64,000 bases of DNA from Synechococcus sp. CC9311 (GCF_000014585.1 NC_008319.1:2170001-2234000); one strand, 5' to 3'. Numbered from the stretch's first letter, positions 38,519 through 47,589 are shown. Program-made: numbers and translations. Notes: generated by a model not told the origin, from the letters alone.

Positions 38519-38587
38519 CGAGCTGCATAGGGAAGGGATGGCAGTTCGTGATGGCGTGAATAAGGTTTCGTCAGAAGCATGACGATC

Positions 38588-38815
38588 ATGTCCAACGCAG
38601 CTGCGCTGTACGCACGCATTGAGAATGATCGAGACCTCAGCAAGGGGTTATTCAGGCAGGCACTTCAAAATCCTTCAGGAGCCCTCGATTCCATCTGCGA
38701 AATCGGAAATCAACTCAACTTGCCTGTCACGCTCCAAGAGGTGAAGGATCACATCAACAGTCTCGACGACGAGATCACTAAGCAATGGCTGATCAAAGCG
38801 AGGGGGGGGCTTTAA
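38588..38815 (+). CDS. Nif11-like small protein ending in Gly-Gly-Leu (75 aa)
   Basis: Helical protein with the Nif11-like pattern: AALYARIENDRDLSKGLFR, then ALDSICEIGNQLNLPVTLQEV. The second block, with IxxIGxxLxLPV, resembles the Nif11/NHLP leader consensus. It ends KARGGL, so a Gly-Gly pair sits at the very C-terminus with no core peptide after it. ATG 38588 and ATG 38579 are both possible. Its 3' end overlaps the convergent small membrane protein gene by 23 bases. Confidence 0.55.
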   Translation: MSNAAALYARIENDRDLSKGLFRQALQNPSGALDSICEIGNQLNLPVTLQEVKDHINSLDDEITKQWLIKARGGL

Positions 38816-38996
38816 TTTCGGCTGCTTGCGTGGAGTCCTTGGACTCCAATGATTGGCCAGAGGGCGCGAAGGCACGCTTCGGTGCCGAACGTTCTCGCAC
38901 ACCTCCTCCTCCTGCCCAACTAAAAAACAACCAATAACTAATCACGGCAAGACCGGCTGCCACCACAAGGGCCGTGACTTGCTCTAGTCGACGCAT
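38793..38996 (-). CDS. Small single-span membrane protein (67 aa)
   Basis: MRRLEQVTALVVAAGLAVIS then YWLFFSW gives one membrane helix at about residues 6-27, followed by a glycine stretch (AGGGGV) and a polar tail. Basic residues precede the helix, so the tail is probably on the periplasmic or lumenal side. No family recognised. It is divergent from the ABC-F gene. Confidence 0.5.
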   Translation of the reverse strand: MRRLEQVTALVVAAGLAVISYWLFFSWAGGGGVRERSAPKRAFAPSGQSLESKDSTQAAEIKAPPSL

Positions 38997-39071
38997 TGAG
39001 CCTCCTCCAAGCTCCAGCAGTCTGCCTGGAAACCCCGACACGGGATGATGGGTTATCCCTGCCTCCACTCC

Positions 39072-40796
39072 GTGCTGCGACTTGAGCGAGTCGGCAAGAT
39101 TTATCCCACCGGAGAAGTTCTGAGGGATGTGACCTGGGAGGTCAAGCCCGGAGACCGTATCGGCCTTGTTGGCGTGAATGGAGCAGGCAAATCAACCCAG
39201 CTACGGCTGATTGCTGGCATGGAAGAAGCCAGCAGTGGCCAAATCGTGAAGCAAGGCGAGCCAAGAATCGCTTACCTGCAGCAGGAATTCGATGTTGACC
39301 CCAGCCGCACGGTACGAGAAGAGCTGTTTCAAGCCTTTGGCGAGGCCGCCATCGTGCTGGGCAAACAAAAAAAAGTTGAATTGGAGATGGGGTCCGAACG
39401 CGCGGCGAAAGATCCCGATCATCTCGACGCGCTCATTCACGAACTAGGGCGACTGCAGACCCGGTTTGAAGGACTGCATGGCTACGAGCTCGATGCACGA
39501 ATCGACAAATTGCTCCCCACCATCGGTTTCAAGCTCGAGGAAGCAGACCGCCTGGTTTCGGACTACTCCGGCGGCTGGCAAATGCGCCTGGCACTTGGGA
39601 AAATCCTCCTACAAGACCCTGATCTTCTTCTATTAGACGAGCCAACCAACCATCTCGATGTCGAAACGATTCAGTGGCTCGAGGGATATCTCATCGAACA
39701 AAAGGCTGCATTGGTCGTGATCAGTCATGACCGTACATTTCTGGATCGTGTCTGCAATCAAATTGTGAGCACGGAGCGAGGAGTCTCGAGGGCCTACTTG
39801 GGCAATTACACCTCGCACCTCGAACAAAAAGCACTCGAGCAAGAAGCCTCACAAGCAGCTTTTGAACGACAGCAGAAAGAGATCGCAACCCAACAGGCCT
39901 ACATCGATCGATTCCGTGCCAGTGCAACGCGCAGCACCCAGGCAAAAAGCCGAGAAAAGCAGCTGGACAAAGTGGAGAGGGTTGATGCCCCGGTTGAGTC
40001 GGTGAGTGGACCCAGTTTCCGATTCCCCCCCGCACCACGATCTGGGGCACAGGTGGCTGTCATCGACAACATGACCCACAGCTACGGGGAAAACATCCTT
40101 TTCATGGAAGCTGATCTCGAAATCGAGAGAGGGGATCGGATCGCCTTTGTTGGTCCCAACGGAGCCGGAAAGTCCACCCTGCTCCGCTTGATCATGGGAG
40201 TCGAAAGTCCTGATGAAGGTTCAGCAAGGCTCGGGGAGCACAACATCATTGCCAGCTATTTCGAACAAAACCAAGCAGAAGCCCTTGATCTCAACAAAAC
40301 GGTGATTGAGACCATGTTCGAAGCCGTTCCTGATTGGACACAAACTCAAGTGCGCTCACTACTGGGGAGTTTCTGTTTCAGCAACGACAGTGTTTTTAAG
40401 GACGTCGGCAAACTTAGTGGCGGGGAGAAAGCACGCCTTGCCCTTGCTCTGATGTTGCTCAGTCCCTGCAATTTACTGGTTCTGGATGAGCCCACAAACC
40501 ATCTCGATATCCCTGCCAAACAGATGCTTGAAGACGCGCTATGCGACTACGAAGGAGCTGCTTTGCTTGTATCGCATGACCGTTACTTCATCTCACGTGT
40601 AGCAAACAAAATCGTGGAAATTCACGATGGTGAACTCGTGACATATCGGGGAAATTACGCTTACTACCAAGACAAAAAGGCTGAGGAAAGGGCTGAAGCT
40701 GAGACAAAGCGGCTGATTGCCGAGAAAGAAGCCAAGCGCAAAGCGAATAACGCAAAGCAAAAAGAGCGTGCTGCCCGCAAAAAGAACGCTGCGTAG
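39072..40796 (+). CDS. ABC-F family ATPase (ribosome-associated, Uup/EttA-like)
   Basis: Soluble protein with two ABC domains and no membrane spans, as in ABC-F translation factors. Walker A motifs are GVNGAGKST and GPNGAGKST, signatures YSGGWQMRLALG and LSGGEKARLALA, Walker B LLLLDEPTNHLD and LLVLDEPTNHLD. Between them lies the charged linker (QQAYIDRFRASATRSTQAKS) that reaches toward the peptidyl-transferase centre. The C-terminus is a lysine-rich coiled coil (EAKRKANNAKQKERAARKK). GTG 39072 begins VLRLERVGKIY, matching the family start. The exact subfamily is uncertain. Confidence 0.93.
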   Translation: MLRLERVGKIYPTGEVLRDVTWEVKPGDRIGLVGVNGAGKSTQLRLIAGMEEASSGQIVKQGEPRIAYLQQEFDVDPSRTVREELFQAFGEAAIVLGKQKKVELEMGSERAAKDPDHLDALIHELGRLQTRFEGLHGYELDARIDKLLPTIGFKLEEADRLVSDYSGGWQMRLALGKILLQDPDLLLLDEPTNHLDVETIQWLEGYLIEQKAALVVISHDRTFLDRVCNQIVSTERGVSRAYLGNYTSHLEQKALEQEASQAAFERQQKEIATQQAYIDRFRASATRSTQAKSREKQLDKVERVDAPVESVSGPSFRFPPAPRSGAQVAVIDNMTHSYGENILFMEADLEIERGDRIAFVGPNGAGKSTLLRLIMGVESPDEGSARLGEHNIIASYFEQNQAEALDLNKTVIETMFEAVPDWTQTQVRSLLGSFCFSNDSVFKDVGKLSGGEKARLALALMLLSPCNLLVLDEPTNHLDIPAKQMLEDALCDYEGAALLVSHDRYFISRVANKIVEIHDGELVTYRGNYAYYQDKKAEERAEAETKRLIAEKEAKRKANNAKQKERAARKKNAA

Positions 40797-40913
40797 CAAG
40801 GCCTCCCCTTAGCCGCAAGACGAAACTTCACACTTGTTTAGGCAGGAAAACTCATTTCTCTTTACCAGTTCAGACGGTGTGGATAGGCTGACATCACTGA
40901 TCCCCAGTCGGCC

Positions 40914-41099
40914 ATGCACAACACCCAAGCACGTCATGTCACTGCCGCTGGGGCAGCTTCGTCCATGACTGAAAGCGCTGAGCATGCACAGACTTGGGAC
41001 GCTGTGGAGACTTACTTCGAGTGCATCACAACGTGCTCCCTCGATGATGGGGAATGCATTACACGCTGCGTAGAGCAACTCAAAGACACAGACGGCTAA
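40914..41099 (+). CDS. Small twin-CX3C protein (61 aa)
   Basis: The conserved-looking core is YFECITTCSLDDGECITRCVEQL: two CX3C motifs separated by 6 residues, so the helical arms could be joined by two disulfides. ATG 40914 gives 61 residues; ATG 40965 (MTESAEHAQ) is also plausible and gives 44. No signal peptide or membrane segment. Upstream lies ABC-F; downstream is the convergent HtrA protease. Function unknown. Confidence 0.6.
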   Translation: MHNTQARHVTAAGAASSMTESAEHAQTWDAVETYFECITTCSLDDGECITRCVEQLKDTDG

Positions 41100-41120
41100 T
41101 TAATAGATACGAGACGACTA

Positions 41121-42239
41121 TCAACGCAAAGCTGTCATCTCAACGGGCGTAATTGCAAGAGTCATACGTTGACCTGATCTCATCACTTCAAGATTTAAGG
41201 GTCGATCTACTCCATGTCGATCGATCGCCGAAACAACTTCAGAGGGATTGCTAATCGATTGACCATCGATTGACACGATCACATCATCGACTCGCAAGTT
41301 CCCACGATCGGCGGGGCCACCTGGCACGACTGATCGAATCACAGCTCCAGGAGGAGCAGTCGCCCCTGGTCTTGGGGCAGGAACCGTTGAAAGCCCCACA
41401 CCCACCATGGGGTGACTCGCCCTTCCCTCCTTGACGAGCTGACTGGCGATCGCCCGTGCCCGATTGATAGGGATTGCAAAACCGAGACCTGCCCCTGGTC
41501 CTGACCGCACGAGGGTATTGATTCCAATCACATCACCACGAGCGTTCAACAACGGGCCACCCGAATTACCAGGGTTAATCGCAGCGTCTGTCTGGATGAG
41601 ATCAAGACGCTTTCCTGCAATTCCCAGTTGTGACATGTTGCGATTGAGGTTGCTGACAATACCCATCGTCACTGTGTTCTCAAGACCGAAGGGATTCCCC
41701 ACAGCGATAGCCCAATCCCCCACCTGAAGACGATCTGAGTTGCCCAAGGGCGCCGTAGGCCATGGCCCTCTTGTTTCCAACTGCACAACGGCCAAGTCGG
41801 TTAGAGAATCCTGCCCAATCACCCGACCAGCGACACGTCTGCCATCAGGCAGTCCCACCGTGACTCGATCCGCATTCTCCACGACATGAGCGTTGGTCAG
41901 AACCAAGCCTTGTTCATCAAAAATCACGCCACTTCCCTGCCCACGCTCAACCCGTGAACGCGGAGCCGATTGAGATTGCATCCCAAAAAAGCGGCGCAGG
42001 AATGGATCCGCCATCAAGCTCCTAGGGAGTCCATTTCCACCCATCGCCCTGACAGTTCGCTGCGTTTCAAGAGTGACAACAGCCGGTCCACTGCGTGCGA
42101 CAGCTTGCGCAACGAACGACTTAGGTGCGACGGCTTGTGCAGCCCCTGCGGAGAACGCTCGAGGCGGTTGCATCAGCAACCCGGGGAATGTCAACGCACC
42201 AGCGCAAACCAATGAGAGCAAAGGATTAGACACCGCCAT
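41121..42239 (-). CDS. HtrA/Deg-family serine protease with PDZ domain
   Basis: Periplasmic or lumenal quality-control protease (HhoA/HhoB/HtrA group). The catalytic triad is visible: His in LVLTNAHVVENADRVTV, Asp in GQDSLTDLAVVQL, Ser in DAAINPGNSGGPLLN. One PDZ domain (about residues 270-370) includes GAVIRSVVPGGPADRGNLRV. ATG 42239 gives 372 residues with a signal-like hydrophobic start (NPLLSLVCAGALTFPGLL). Substrates are presumably damaged exported proteins. Confidence 0.93.
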   Translation of the reverse strand: MAVSNPLLSLVCAGALTFPGLLMQPPRAFSAGAAQAVAPKSFVAQAVARSGPAVVTLETQRTVRAMGGNGLPRSLMADPFLRRFFGMQSQSAPRSRVERGQGSGVIFDEQGLVLTNAHVVENADRVTVGLPDGRRVAGRVIGQDSLTDLAVVQLETRGPWPTAPLGNSDRLQVGDWAIAVGNPFGLENTVTMGIVSNLNRNMSQLGIAGKRLDLIQTDAAINPGNSGGPLLNARGDVIGINTLVRSGPGAGLGFAIPINRARAIASQLVKEGRASHPMVGVGLSTVPAPRPGATAPPGAVIRSVVPGGPADRGNLRVDDVIVSIDGQSISNPSEVVSAIDRHGVDRPLNLEVMRSGQRMTLAITPVEMTALR

Positions 42240-42427
42240 GGCCGCGATTTCATCAACGTGATGAGTCACCGTGACCATAGGAAGTGAATCCCCAGAAGAA
42301 CAGACCCATTTCCTGCGATTTCATGACTGGATACGACCAGGGTCCGCAAAAGCAACGTCCCTTTGTCGACAAGGAGCGATGATGGAATGGATGGTTAGGC
42401 CCATCTCCGAGTTCTGCGGTGATTGCC

Positions 42428-42685
42428 ATGCTCAGCAGCCTGTTTCCTCTTGTCTATGGACTGATCTTCATCGTCCTGTTGTGGCAAGCCTTTCGTGTGA
42501 TGGGACGAGGGTTCAATGCTGCAAGCAAACCGCTTGTGTCGGAGAAAGTCGACCGGACAGGTCGCCTGACGATTCATCCAGAGCTTCTTGATGGAGAAGG
42601 ACGCCTCACGGAGGAGGATCTTTTGACCGTGCGATTTGGCAGCGATAGTGAACCTCCAAATCCAACTTCGAACCCCGGTGAATAA
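42428..42685 (+). CDS. Small DUF2973-like membrane protein (85 aa)
   Basis: MLSSLFPLVYGLIFIVLLW then QAFRVMGRG forms one N-terminal membrane helix; the soluble part has DRTGRLTIHPELLDGEGRLT and EEDLLTVRF, a pattern I associate with the cyanobacterial DUF2973 family. ATG 42428 is preferred over TTG/ATG candidates slightly upstream. It is divergent from the HtrA gene and may share a transcript with the next gene, 57 bases on. The family call is from memory and moderate. Confidence 0.65.
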   Translation: MLSSLFPLVYGLIFIVLLWQAFRVMGRGFNAASKPLVSEKVDRTGRLTIHPELLDGEGRLTEEDLLTVRFGSDSEPPNPTSNPGE

Positions 42686-42742
42686 GTTGGGTTGATGGCA
42701 ACTGCTTGAGTTGTCCTATTGACTCGTAAAGGGGACTCCTAG

Positions 42743-43126
42743 GTGGATCAACGAACACGGATTGTGGCTGCGGTAATCAAATCCGTGAAACTGCCGCCCC
42801 GCTTCCGCTTAAGGCTGTTGAAAGAAGATCCTGTTCGGCTTGAACTCAGCCTGACTCCTGCCTACGGGAAAGACCCTATTCAGGTGGGACTGGTCGAATC
42901 GTTGGATCTAGTGGCGCGCCGAGATCGGGAAGGCCGCATTCCACGAGACCTACAGGGCACCTGGGACTGGACCGTGCGTCATGGCGATGTCAGCACAGGA
43001 GGCTGGAACCCCTATCTCAAGGAGGCACTGCAAACCATGTTCGAAACAGGGCTCCCAGCCATCGTTTATGAAGAGCTCACGGGTGAGGAATACCACCCTG
43101 TTGACGGGGCACGTCACATTCGCTGA
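42743..43126 (+). CDS. Conserved hypothetical protein (127 aa)
   Basis: Soluble, mixed-charge protein starting at GTG 42743 (MDQRTRIVAAVIKSVKLPP). Segments such as LKEDPVRLELSLTPAYGKD, DLQGTWDWTVRHGDV and ETGLPAIVYEELTGEEYHP look well structured. No family or motif recognised. A purine-rich site (GGGGACTCC) stands shortly before the start. Codon use and isolated position support a real gene. Confidence 0.65.
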   Translation: MDQRTRIVAAVIKSVKLPPRFRLRLLKEDPVRLELSLTPAYGKDPIQVGLVESLDLVARRDREGRIPRDLQGTWDWTVRHGDVSTGGWNPYLKEALQTMFETGLPAIVYEELTGEEYHPVDGARHIR

Positions 43127-43226
43127 CGTCTGATTTAGGGAAGTTGTGAAGCACTGCAAACAGGGAGTGAGAATCCTCCCTGAGCTCAGCTAAACATGAA
43201 TTCAATCCGGCCTTAAGGATTTCTTC

Positions 43227-43331
43227 ATGGCCTCCATTTCTGTTCGCTTTGGTCCATTGGTGAGGCTCTTGGCGGCCTTCGGAGCCCTCAGCAGCATTTT
43301 GCTCGTTGGGATGATCAACTTTTTCAGCTAA
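43227..43331 (+). CDS. Possible 34-aa single-span membrane peptide
   Basis: ATG 43227: MASISVRFGPLVRLLAAFGA then LSSILLVGMINFFS. One membrane helix with two arginines before it. AAGGAT lies 11 bases upstream of the ATG. Size and shape resemble small photosystem or NDH-1 subunits, but no match is recognised. Confidence 0.45.
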   Translation: MASISVRFGPLVRLLAAFGALSSILLVGMINFFS

Positions 43332-43343
43332 AGGCGAGCGGCA

Positions 43344-45902
43344 TTGGGCGAGTTCCCCATTGATCCCTTATTGCCAAGACTGCGAGCCAGTCTGGTTCCA
43401 GGTGCCACGGTCTTACTGCAATCACCGCCGGGTGCCGGCAAAACAACCCGGGTGCCCTTGGCACTTCTTGGAGAAATTGCAGGAACTGAGCCTCTGCCCG
43501 GTCGCTCCCTGATGCTTGAGCCCAGGCGACTTGCGGCAAGGGCTGCAGCAACCAGGCTCGCAGCCAGCCTGAACGAACCGCTTGGGGAACGCGTTGGCTA
43601 TTCCGTTCGGCACGAGCAAAAGCGCTCCTCTCGCACGCGGATTGAAGCGATGACGGACGGGCTCTTCCTCCGTCGACTGCAAAACAATCCCGAGCTCACA
43701 GGGATTAATTGCGTGATCTTTGATGAATTCCATGAGCGCAGTCGAAACAGTGAATTAGCGCTTGCATTGGTTCGTGAAGCGCAGGAACTCCTCAGGCCAG
43801 ATCTCTGTCTGCTGCTGATGTCGGCAACTCTGGATCTCACCAACCTGCGCGCCCAACTACCTCATGCACAGGTACTCACGAGCGAAGGGAAGGCCTTCCC
43901 TGTTGAGACGCAACACCTCTCACCCAAGGTGAATGAACCTCTCGAGGGGAGCGTTTTACGAGCGATTGAGCAGGAGATGGCCTACCTGCCCACTACGGAT
44001 AACAGTGGTGAGAAGCCACCCACAGTCTTGGTTTTTTTGCCTGGATTACGGGAGATCGAACGTTGCCGGCAACGTTTACTCAAGTCAGGCCTACTGAGCC
44101 AATGGGACGTCATCGCTCTGCATGGAAGGCAATCCCTCGCAGAGCAGGGGCGGGCACTGAAGCCTTGCAACCAGAAGAAGGAGGGACGCGTGATTTTGGC
44201 AACGTCCATCGCCGAAAGCTCTCTCACCCTGGACGGTGTTCGCCTTGTGATCGATTGCGGACTCACTCGCCATACCCAATTTGACCCTGGGACTGGAATG
44301 GAGGGACTGATCACCGTGCCGGCCAGTCAGGCCAGTGCTGATCAGCGGCGAGGCCGTGCTGGGCGCCAAAACGCCGGTCGTTGCATCAGGCTTTGGTCTC
44401 CTGCCGAACAGCAACGTCGGCCAGCCCACGACATTCCTGAGTTGCAGCGAGCTGACCCTCAACCAACCGTGCTCGACCTCGCCCTCTGGGGGGCTGGTTT
44501 AGGCGAATCCTTGCCTTGGCTCGAGCCCCCTCCACGGGCCGCACTTCAGGAAGGTCGCCGGCAATTGCTTGCTCTAGGAGCCCTTAATGCAAAAGGATGC
44601 CCCACGAACACCGGGCAAAAGTTGGCTCGGTTTGGTGCCCATCCACGCCTGGGCCTGCTCCTACTTCAAGCGTGTGCCTTGGGGCGACCGCAACTAGGAG
44701 CCGATCTCGCCGCCATCCTCAATGAGCGCGATCTCTTAAGCCAGCACAACTACGGCAGTGACCTTTGGAGCCGCATGCTCTTTCTCCGGAACAACCGAAG
44801 CTCATCGCGAAGCACAGGGGATCGTGCAGCAGCTGATCGCCTCAGAACAGTCTTCGATCAGAGCCGTCGATGGCTCCAACAATTAGGTCAATTCGACCAG
44901 GAACAAGAGCACCAAGGCATTGAGGCGACAGACGAGCAAATCGCAGCTCAGCTGGTTGCAACAGCTTTTCCAGAATGGGTTGCAGTGGCACGTCCGGGAC
45001 AACGCGGACAATTTTTACTTCGCCAAGGCCGCGGTGCGGCTTTGCAAGTCAGCGATCCGCTCGATGGCGCCGCTGCTCTTGCGATTGCACAGCTCGACCT
45101 CGGTGACACGAGAGCCAAGATCCGACTGGCCCTCCCCCTCACACAGCAATGGGTTAGGGACCTTGCCGATCAGATCGGCCACTGGCAAGAGCGAGTGCTT
45201 TGGGACGAGCAAACCAAGCGAGTCAAAGCAGAACGGGTCTTGCAGCTTGGTGCGCTGGAACTCGAGCGACAGACACAACAACAGGCGTCTTGTGAGCAAA
45301 GTCGGGATGTCTTGATCAAGCAACTACGCAAAGACGGATTAGCTGTACTTCCTTGGAGCCAGCGAACAGAACAACTTCGCAGTCGTCTCGCTCTGGCCCA
45401 CCAACGGCTGGGAGCCCCGTGGCCGCTACGCACTCTCCAACACTTGGGAAAGCATCCCAACACCTGGATTGGCGACACTTTGATGGATTGCAGAGGTTGG
45501 GACGACGTCAAGGAAGAGCAACTGATGGAAGCCCTTTGGGGAGATCTCACCTGGTCGAACCGCCAGCAACTCGATCAGCTCTTACCAACGCAGATCAAAA
45601 TCCCTTCAGGGCGCAATGCAGCACTGAACTATCAAAATGACGACATTGTGCTGTCGGTCAAGCTGCAAGAAATGTTTGGCAGCCTCGAGGGACCTGCTGT
45701 TTTGAATGGCCAACTCCCCGTGACGATTGAATTGTTATCTCCCGCAGGACGCCCACTTCAACGCACCCGCGACCTTGCTGGGTTCTGGCGGGGCAGCTAC
45801 GAACAGGTGCGCAAGGAGATGCGCGGTCGCTATCCCAAGCATCCCTGGCCAGAGGATCCAACGAATGCCGAGCCCACGGCCAAAAGGAAGGTCCGCCCCT
45901 GA
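43344..45902 (+). CDS. hrpB: ATP-dependent RNA helicase HrpB
   Basis: DEAH-family helicase of the HrpB group. Motif I is SPPGAGKTT, Ia MLEPRRLAARAA, II FDEFHERS (DEFH, as in HrpB), III MSATLD, V LATSIAESSLTLDGV and VI QRRGRAGRQNAGRCI. After the helicase core come the HA2/winged-helix and HrpB-specific C-terminal parts (LLPTQIKIPSGRNAALNY, then MFGSLEGPAV and WRGSYEQVRKEMRGRYPKHP). TTG 43344 gives 852 residues, normal for the family. Target RNA unknown. Confidence 0.94.
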   Translation: MGEFPIDPLLPRLRASLVPGATVLLQSPPGAGKTTRVPLALLGEIAGTEPLPGRSLMLEPRRLAARAAATRLAASLNEPLGERVGYSVRHEQKRSSRTRIEAMTDGLFLRRLQNNPELTGINCVIFDEFHERSRNSELALALVREAQELLRPDLCLLLMSATLDLTNLRAQLPHAQVLTSEGKAFPVETQHLSPKVNEPLEGSVLRAIEQEMAYLPTTDNSGEKPPTVLVFLPGLREIERCRQRLLKSGLLSQWDVIALHGRQSLAEQGRALKPCNQKKEGRVILATSIAESSLTLDGVRLVIDCGLTRHTQFDPGTGMEGLITVPASQASADQRRGRAGRQNAGRCIRLWSPAEQQRRPAHDIPELQRADPQPTVLDLALWGAGLGESLPWLEPPPRAALQEGRRQLLALGALNAKGCPTNTGQKLARFGAHPRLGLLLLQACALGRPQLGADLAAILNERDLLSQHNYGSDLWSRMLFLRNNRSSSRSTGDRAAADRLRTVFDQSRRWLQQLGQFDQEQEHQGIEATDEQIAAQLVATAFPEWVAVARPGQRGQFLLRQGRGAALQVSDPLDGAAALAIAQLDLGDTRAKIRLALPLTQQWVRDLADQIGHWQERVLWDEQTKRVKAERVLQLGALELERQTQQQASCEQSRDVLIKQLRKDGLAVLPWSQRTEQLRSRLALAHQRLGAPWPLRTLQHLGKHPNTWIGDTLMDCRGWDDVKEEQLMEALWGDLTWSNRQQLDQLLPTQIKIPSGRNAALNYQNDDIVLSVKLQEMFGSLEGPAVLNGQLPVTIELLSPAGRPLQRTRDLAGFWRGSYEQVRKEMRGRYPKHPWPEDPTNAEPTAKRKVRP

Positions 45903-45990
45903 AGCGCTTTCCGATCGCCCCAAATGTATCCAAAGGGACAGCCAAGAGAACACTAAGGTTTGTTAAGATATTGGGGTATTGGAGTTTTAC

Positions 45991-46134
45991 ATGTCTGACA
46001 CCTCATCTCGCTTCGGCTTCGTCAATTTCGCTGAGACCTGGAATGGTCGTCTTGCCATGCTTGGTTTCGTCATCGGCCTAGGCACCGAGCTTCTAACCGG
46101 TCAAGGCATCCTGACCCAAGTAGGTCTCGGTTGA
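45991..46134 (+). CDS. hli: High-light-inducible protein (47 aa)
   Basis: Single-helix LHC-like protein that binds chlorophyll and carotenoid and protects photosystem assembly under stress. MSDTSSRFGFVNFAETWNGR is followed by LAMLGFVIGLGTELLTGQG; the motif ExWNGRxAMxGF is the chlorophyll-binding helix of the HLI/ELIP family. Start ATG 45991, short and isolated, with its own terminator at 46169. Confidence 0.95.
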   Translation: MSDTSSRFGFVNFAETWNGRLAMLGFVIGLGTELLTGQGILTQVGLG

Positions 46135-46168
46135 TTCGTTCAGAGCTAGGCCGAGTCCCAGCCTTCAG

Positions 46169-46197
46169 TCCCGCCAGCCATCTGGCGGGATTTTTTT
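46169..46197 (+). terminator. Rho-independent terminator after hli
   Basis: TCCCGCCAG, loop CCAT, CTGGCGGGA, then seven T. A perfect 9-base stem 34 bases after the hli stop. Confidence 0.92.
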
Positions 46198-46221
46198 ATG
46201 GGAACCACTCACTAAGCCAAA

Positions 46222-46422
46222 ATGGATAGATTCGCGCCGTTAGCAATGCTTCCCTTCTTTGCTAGCAATCGCCGTGAAGGAGCCAGGCTGCTGAGCAGCA
46301 TGCTGGTTTTCCTAGCCATCGGATTGACTCAGGTTGACAAGACGTGGGGAATCATCCTGAGCATCGTTTCTGGAATCGTCTGCATCTACTGGGGATTGGC
46401 ATACCAACGTCTTGAGCGCTGA
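46222..46422 (+). CDS. Small membrane protein upstream of xseA (66 aa)
   Basis: Two hydrophobic stretches: MLVFLAIGLTQV (residues about 27-38) and IILSIVSGIVCIYWGLAY (44-61). ATG 46222; ATG 46246 is an alternative. Its 3' end overlaps the TTG start of xseA by 11 bases, consistent with one transcript. No family recognised. Confidence 0.65.
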   Translation: MDRFAPLAMLPFFASNRREGARLLSSMLVFLAIGLTQVDKTWGIILSIVSGIVCIYWGLAYQRLER

Positions 46423-47584
46423 ATCACTTCCCAGCTACTCCGTCCGCGAACTCAACAACGCAATCGGCGTTTTGCTGGAGCGGGGTTTTGCTCCTCGGTT
46501 TGTTATCCAAGCAACAGTCTCGAGACCTCAAGTCAAAAAGGGGCATCTCTGGCTCACGTTGAGTGATGGAGAGGCGAGCATCACTGCTGTGGCCTGGGCC
46601 TCAAAATTAAAACAATTGGACTTTGTTCCTGCCGACGGTGACGGAGTCACCGTGATTGGCAAGCTCAATTTCTGGTCAGCACGAGCGAGCCTTGCTGTTC
46701 AAGTTCTCGATATGAGGCCCAGCCTGACCACCGTGTTGCGACGGTTTGAAACGGTCAAAGCACAATTGCTAGAGGAAGGCGTTATTGATCCCAGCCGGCA
46801 TCGAAAGTTGCCGGCCTATCCCAACCGATTAGCCGTCCTCACAAGCGTTCCCAGCTCAGCACTCGCAGACATGCTGCGGACAGCACAAGATCGATGGCCT
46901 TTGAGCGAGCTTCTTGTGGTGCCGATCCCCGTCCAAGGGGAGGTTGCGCCGATCATTTGCGGAGTTCTAAATCGCCTTGCAGAAACACATCATCAGCTCG
47001 GATTGGACGCAATCGTGATCGCTCGAGGAGGAGGAAGCCGAGAAGATTTGATGGTCTTTGATGATGCGGAGGTTTGCCGAAAATTGGCAACCTTCCCTCT
47101 TCCAGTCGTGACAGGACTCGGGCATGAAGATGACCTCACCGTTGCTGATCTTGTGGCAGACCATCGAGCCGCAACGCCCACAGCCGCCATGGTCACGCTG
47201 ATGCCGAGCAGAGAATCGGCACAACAAACAATCACCCAACGACGCAGTCGCTTAAGCGAGTACAAACGCTGGCGATTAGAGCAAGCCAACTCTCGACTAA
47301 GAGATCGACATTTGCTGCTCGATGCACTTCGACCTGAGGTAACCCTTCAGCGTCGTCGAGATCAGTGGCAACAGCGGCAGCAATTGTTGCGCGCTCTGTC
47401 ACCCCAACGATGGCTCAATCGGGGGTTTGCGATGCTCAATACAACGAACGGCCAGCCCATTCAAAGCATTAATGACATCAGCCTCAATGAACAGCTACAA
47501 ATCCTTCTCAAGGATGGTGTGATTCAGGCCGTTGCCAAAACCATTCAAGCGAATGAAACATCTAACTCAAAAACATCTCCTTAA
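46412..47584 (+). CDS. xseA: Exodeoxyribonuclease VII large subunit
   Basis: Catalytic subunit of a single-strand-specific exonuclease in DNA repair. The N-terminal OB fold has SVRELNNAIGVLLERGF and HLWLTLSDGEASITAVAW; the catalytic region has VLTSVPSSALADMLRT, IVIARGGGSREDLMVFDDAEV and PVVTGLGHEDDLTVADLVAD, ADHRAATPTAA. The C-terminal coiled coil is arginine- and glutamine-rich. TTG 46412 gives 390 residues, slightly shorter than E. coli. xseB follows after 5 bases. Confidence 0.95.
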   Translation: MSAESLPSYSVRELNNAIGVLLERGFAPRFVIQATVSRPQVKKGHLWLTLSDGEASITAVAWASKLKQLDFVPADGDGVTVIGKLNFWSARASLAVQVLDMRPSLTTVLRRFETVKAQLLEEGVIDPSRHRKLPAYPNRLAVLTSVPSSALADMLRTAQDRWPLSELLVVPIPVQGEVAPIICGVLNRLAETHHQLGLDAIVIARGGGSREDLMVFDDAEVCRKLATFPLPVVTGLGHEDDLTVADLVADHRAATPTAAMVTLMPSRESAQQTITQRRSRLSEYKRWRLEQANSRLRDRHLLLDALRPEVTLQRRRDQWQQRQQLLRALSPQRWLNRGFAMLNTTNGQPIQSINDISLNEQLQILLKDGVIQAVAKTIQANETSNSKTSP

Positions 47585-47589
47585 CAGCC

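Noticed and set aside
38073-38582. 169-codon frame overlapping the 115-aa gene
   Set aside because: Longer, but its composition is irregular and it spans the promoter region of the divergent RHH gene; the 115-aa frame has a better structured helical part.
45903-45990. HLR1 light-response element upstream of hli
   Set aside because: Only a single TTACA-like half-site is visible, without the second direct-repeat half at the right spacing.
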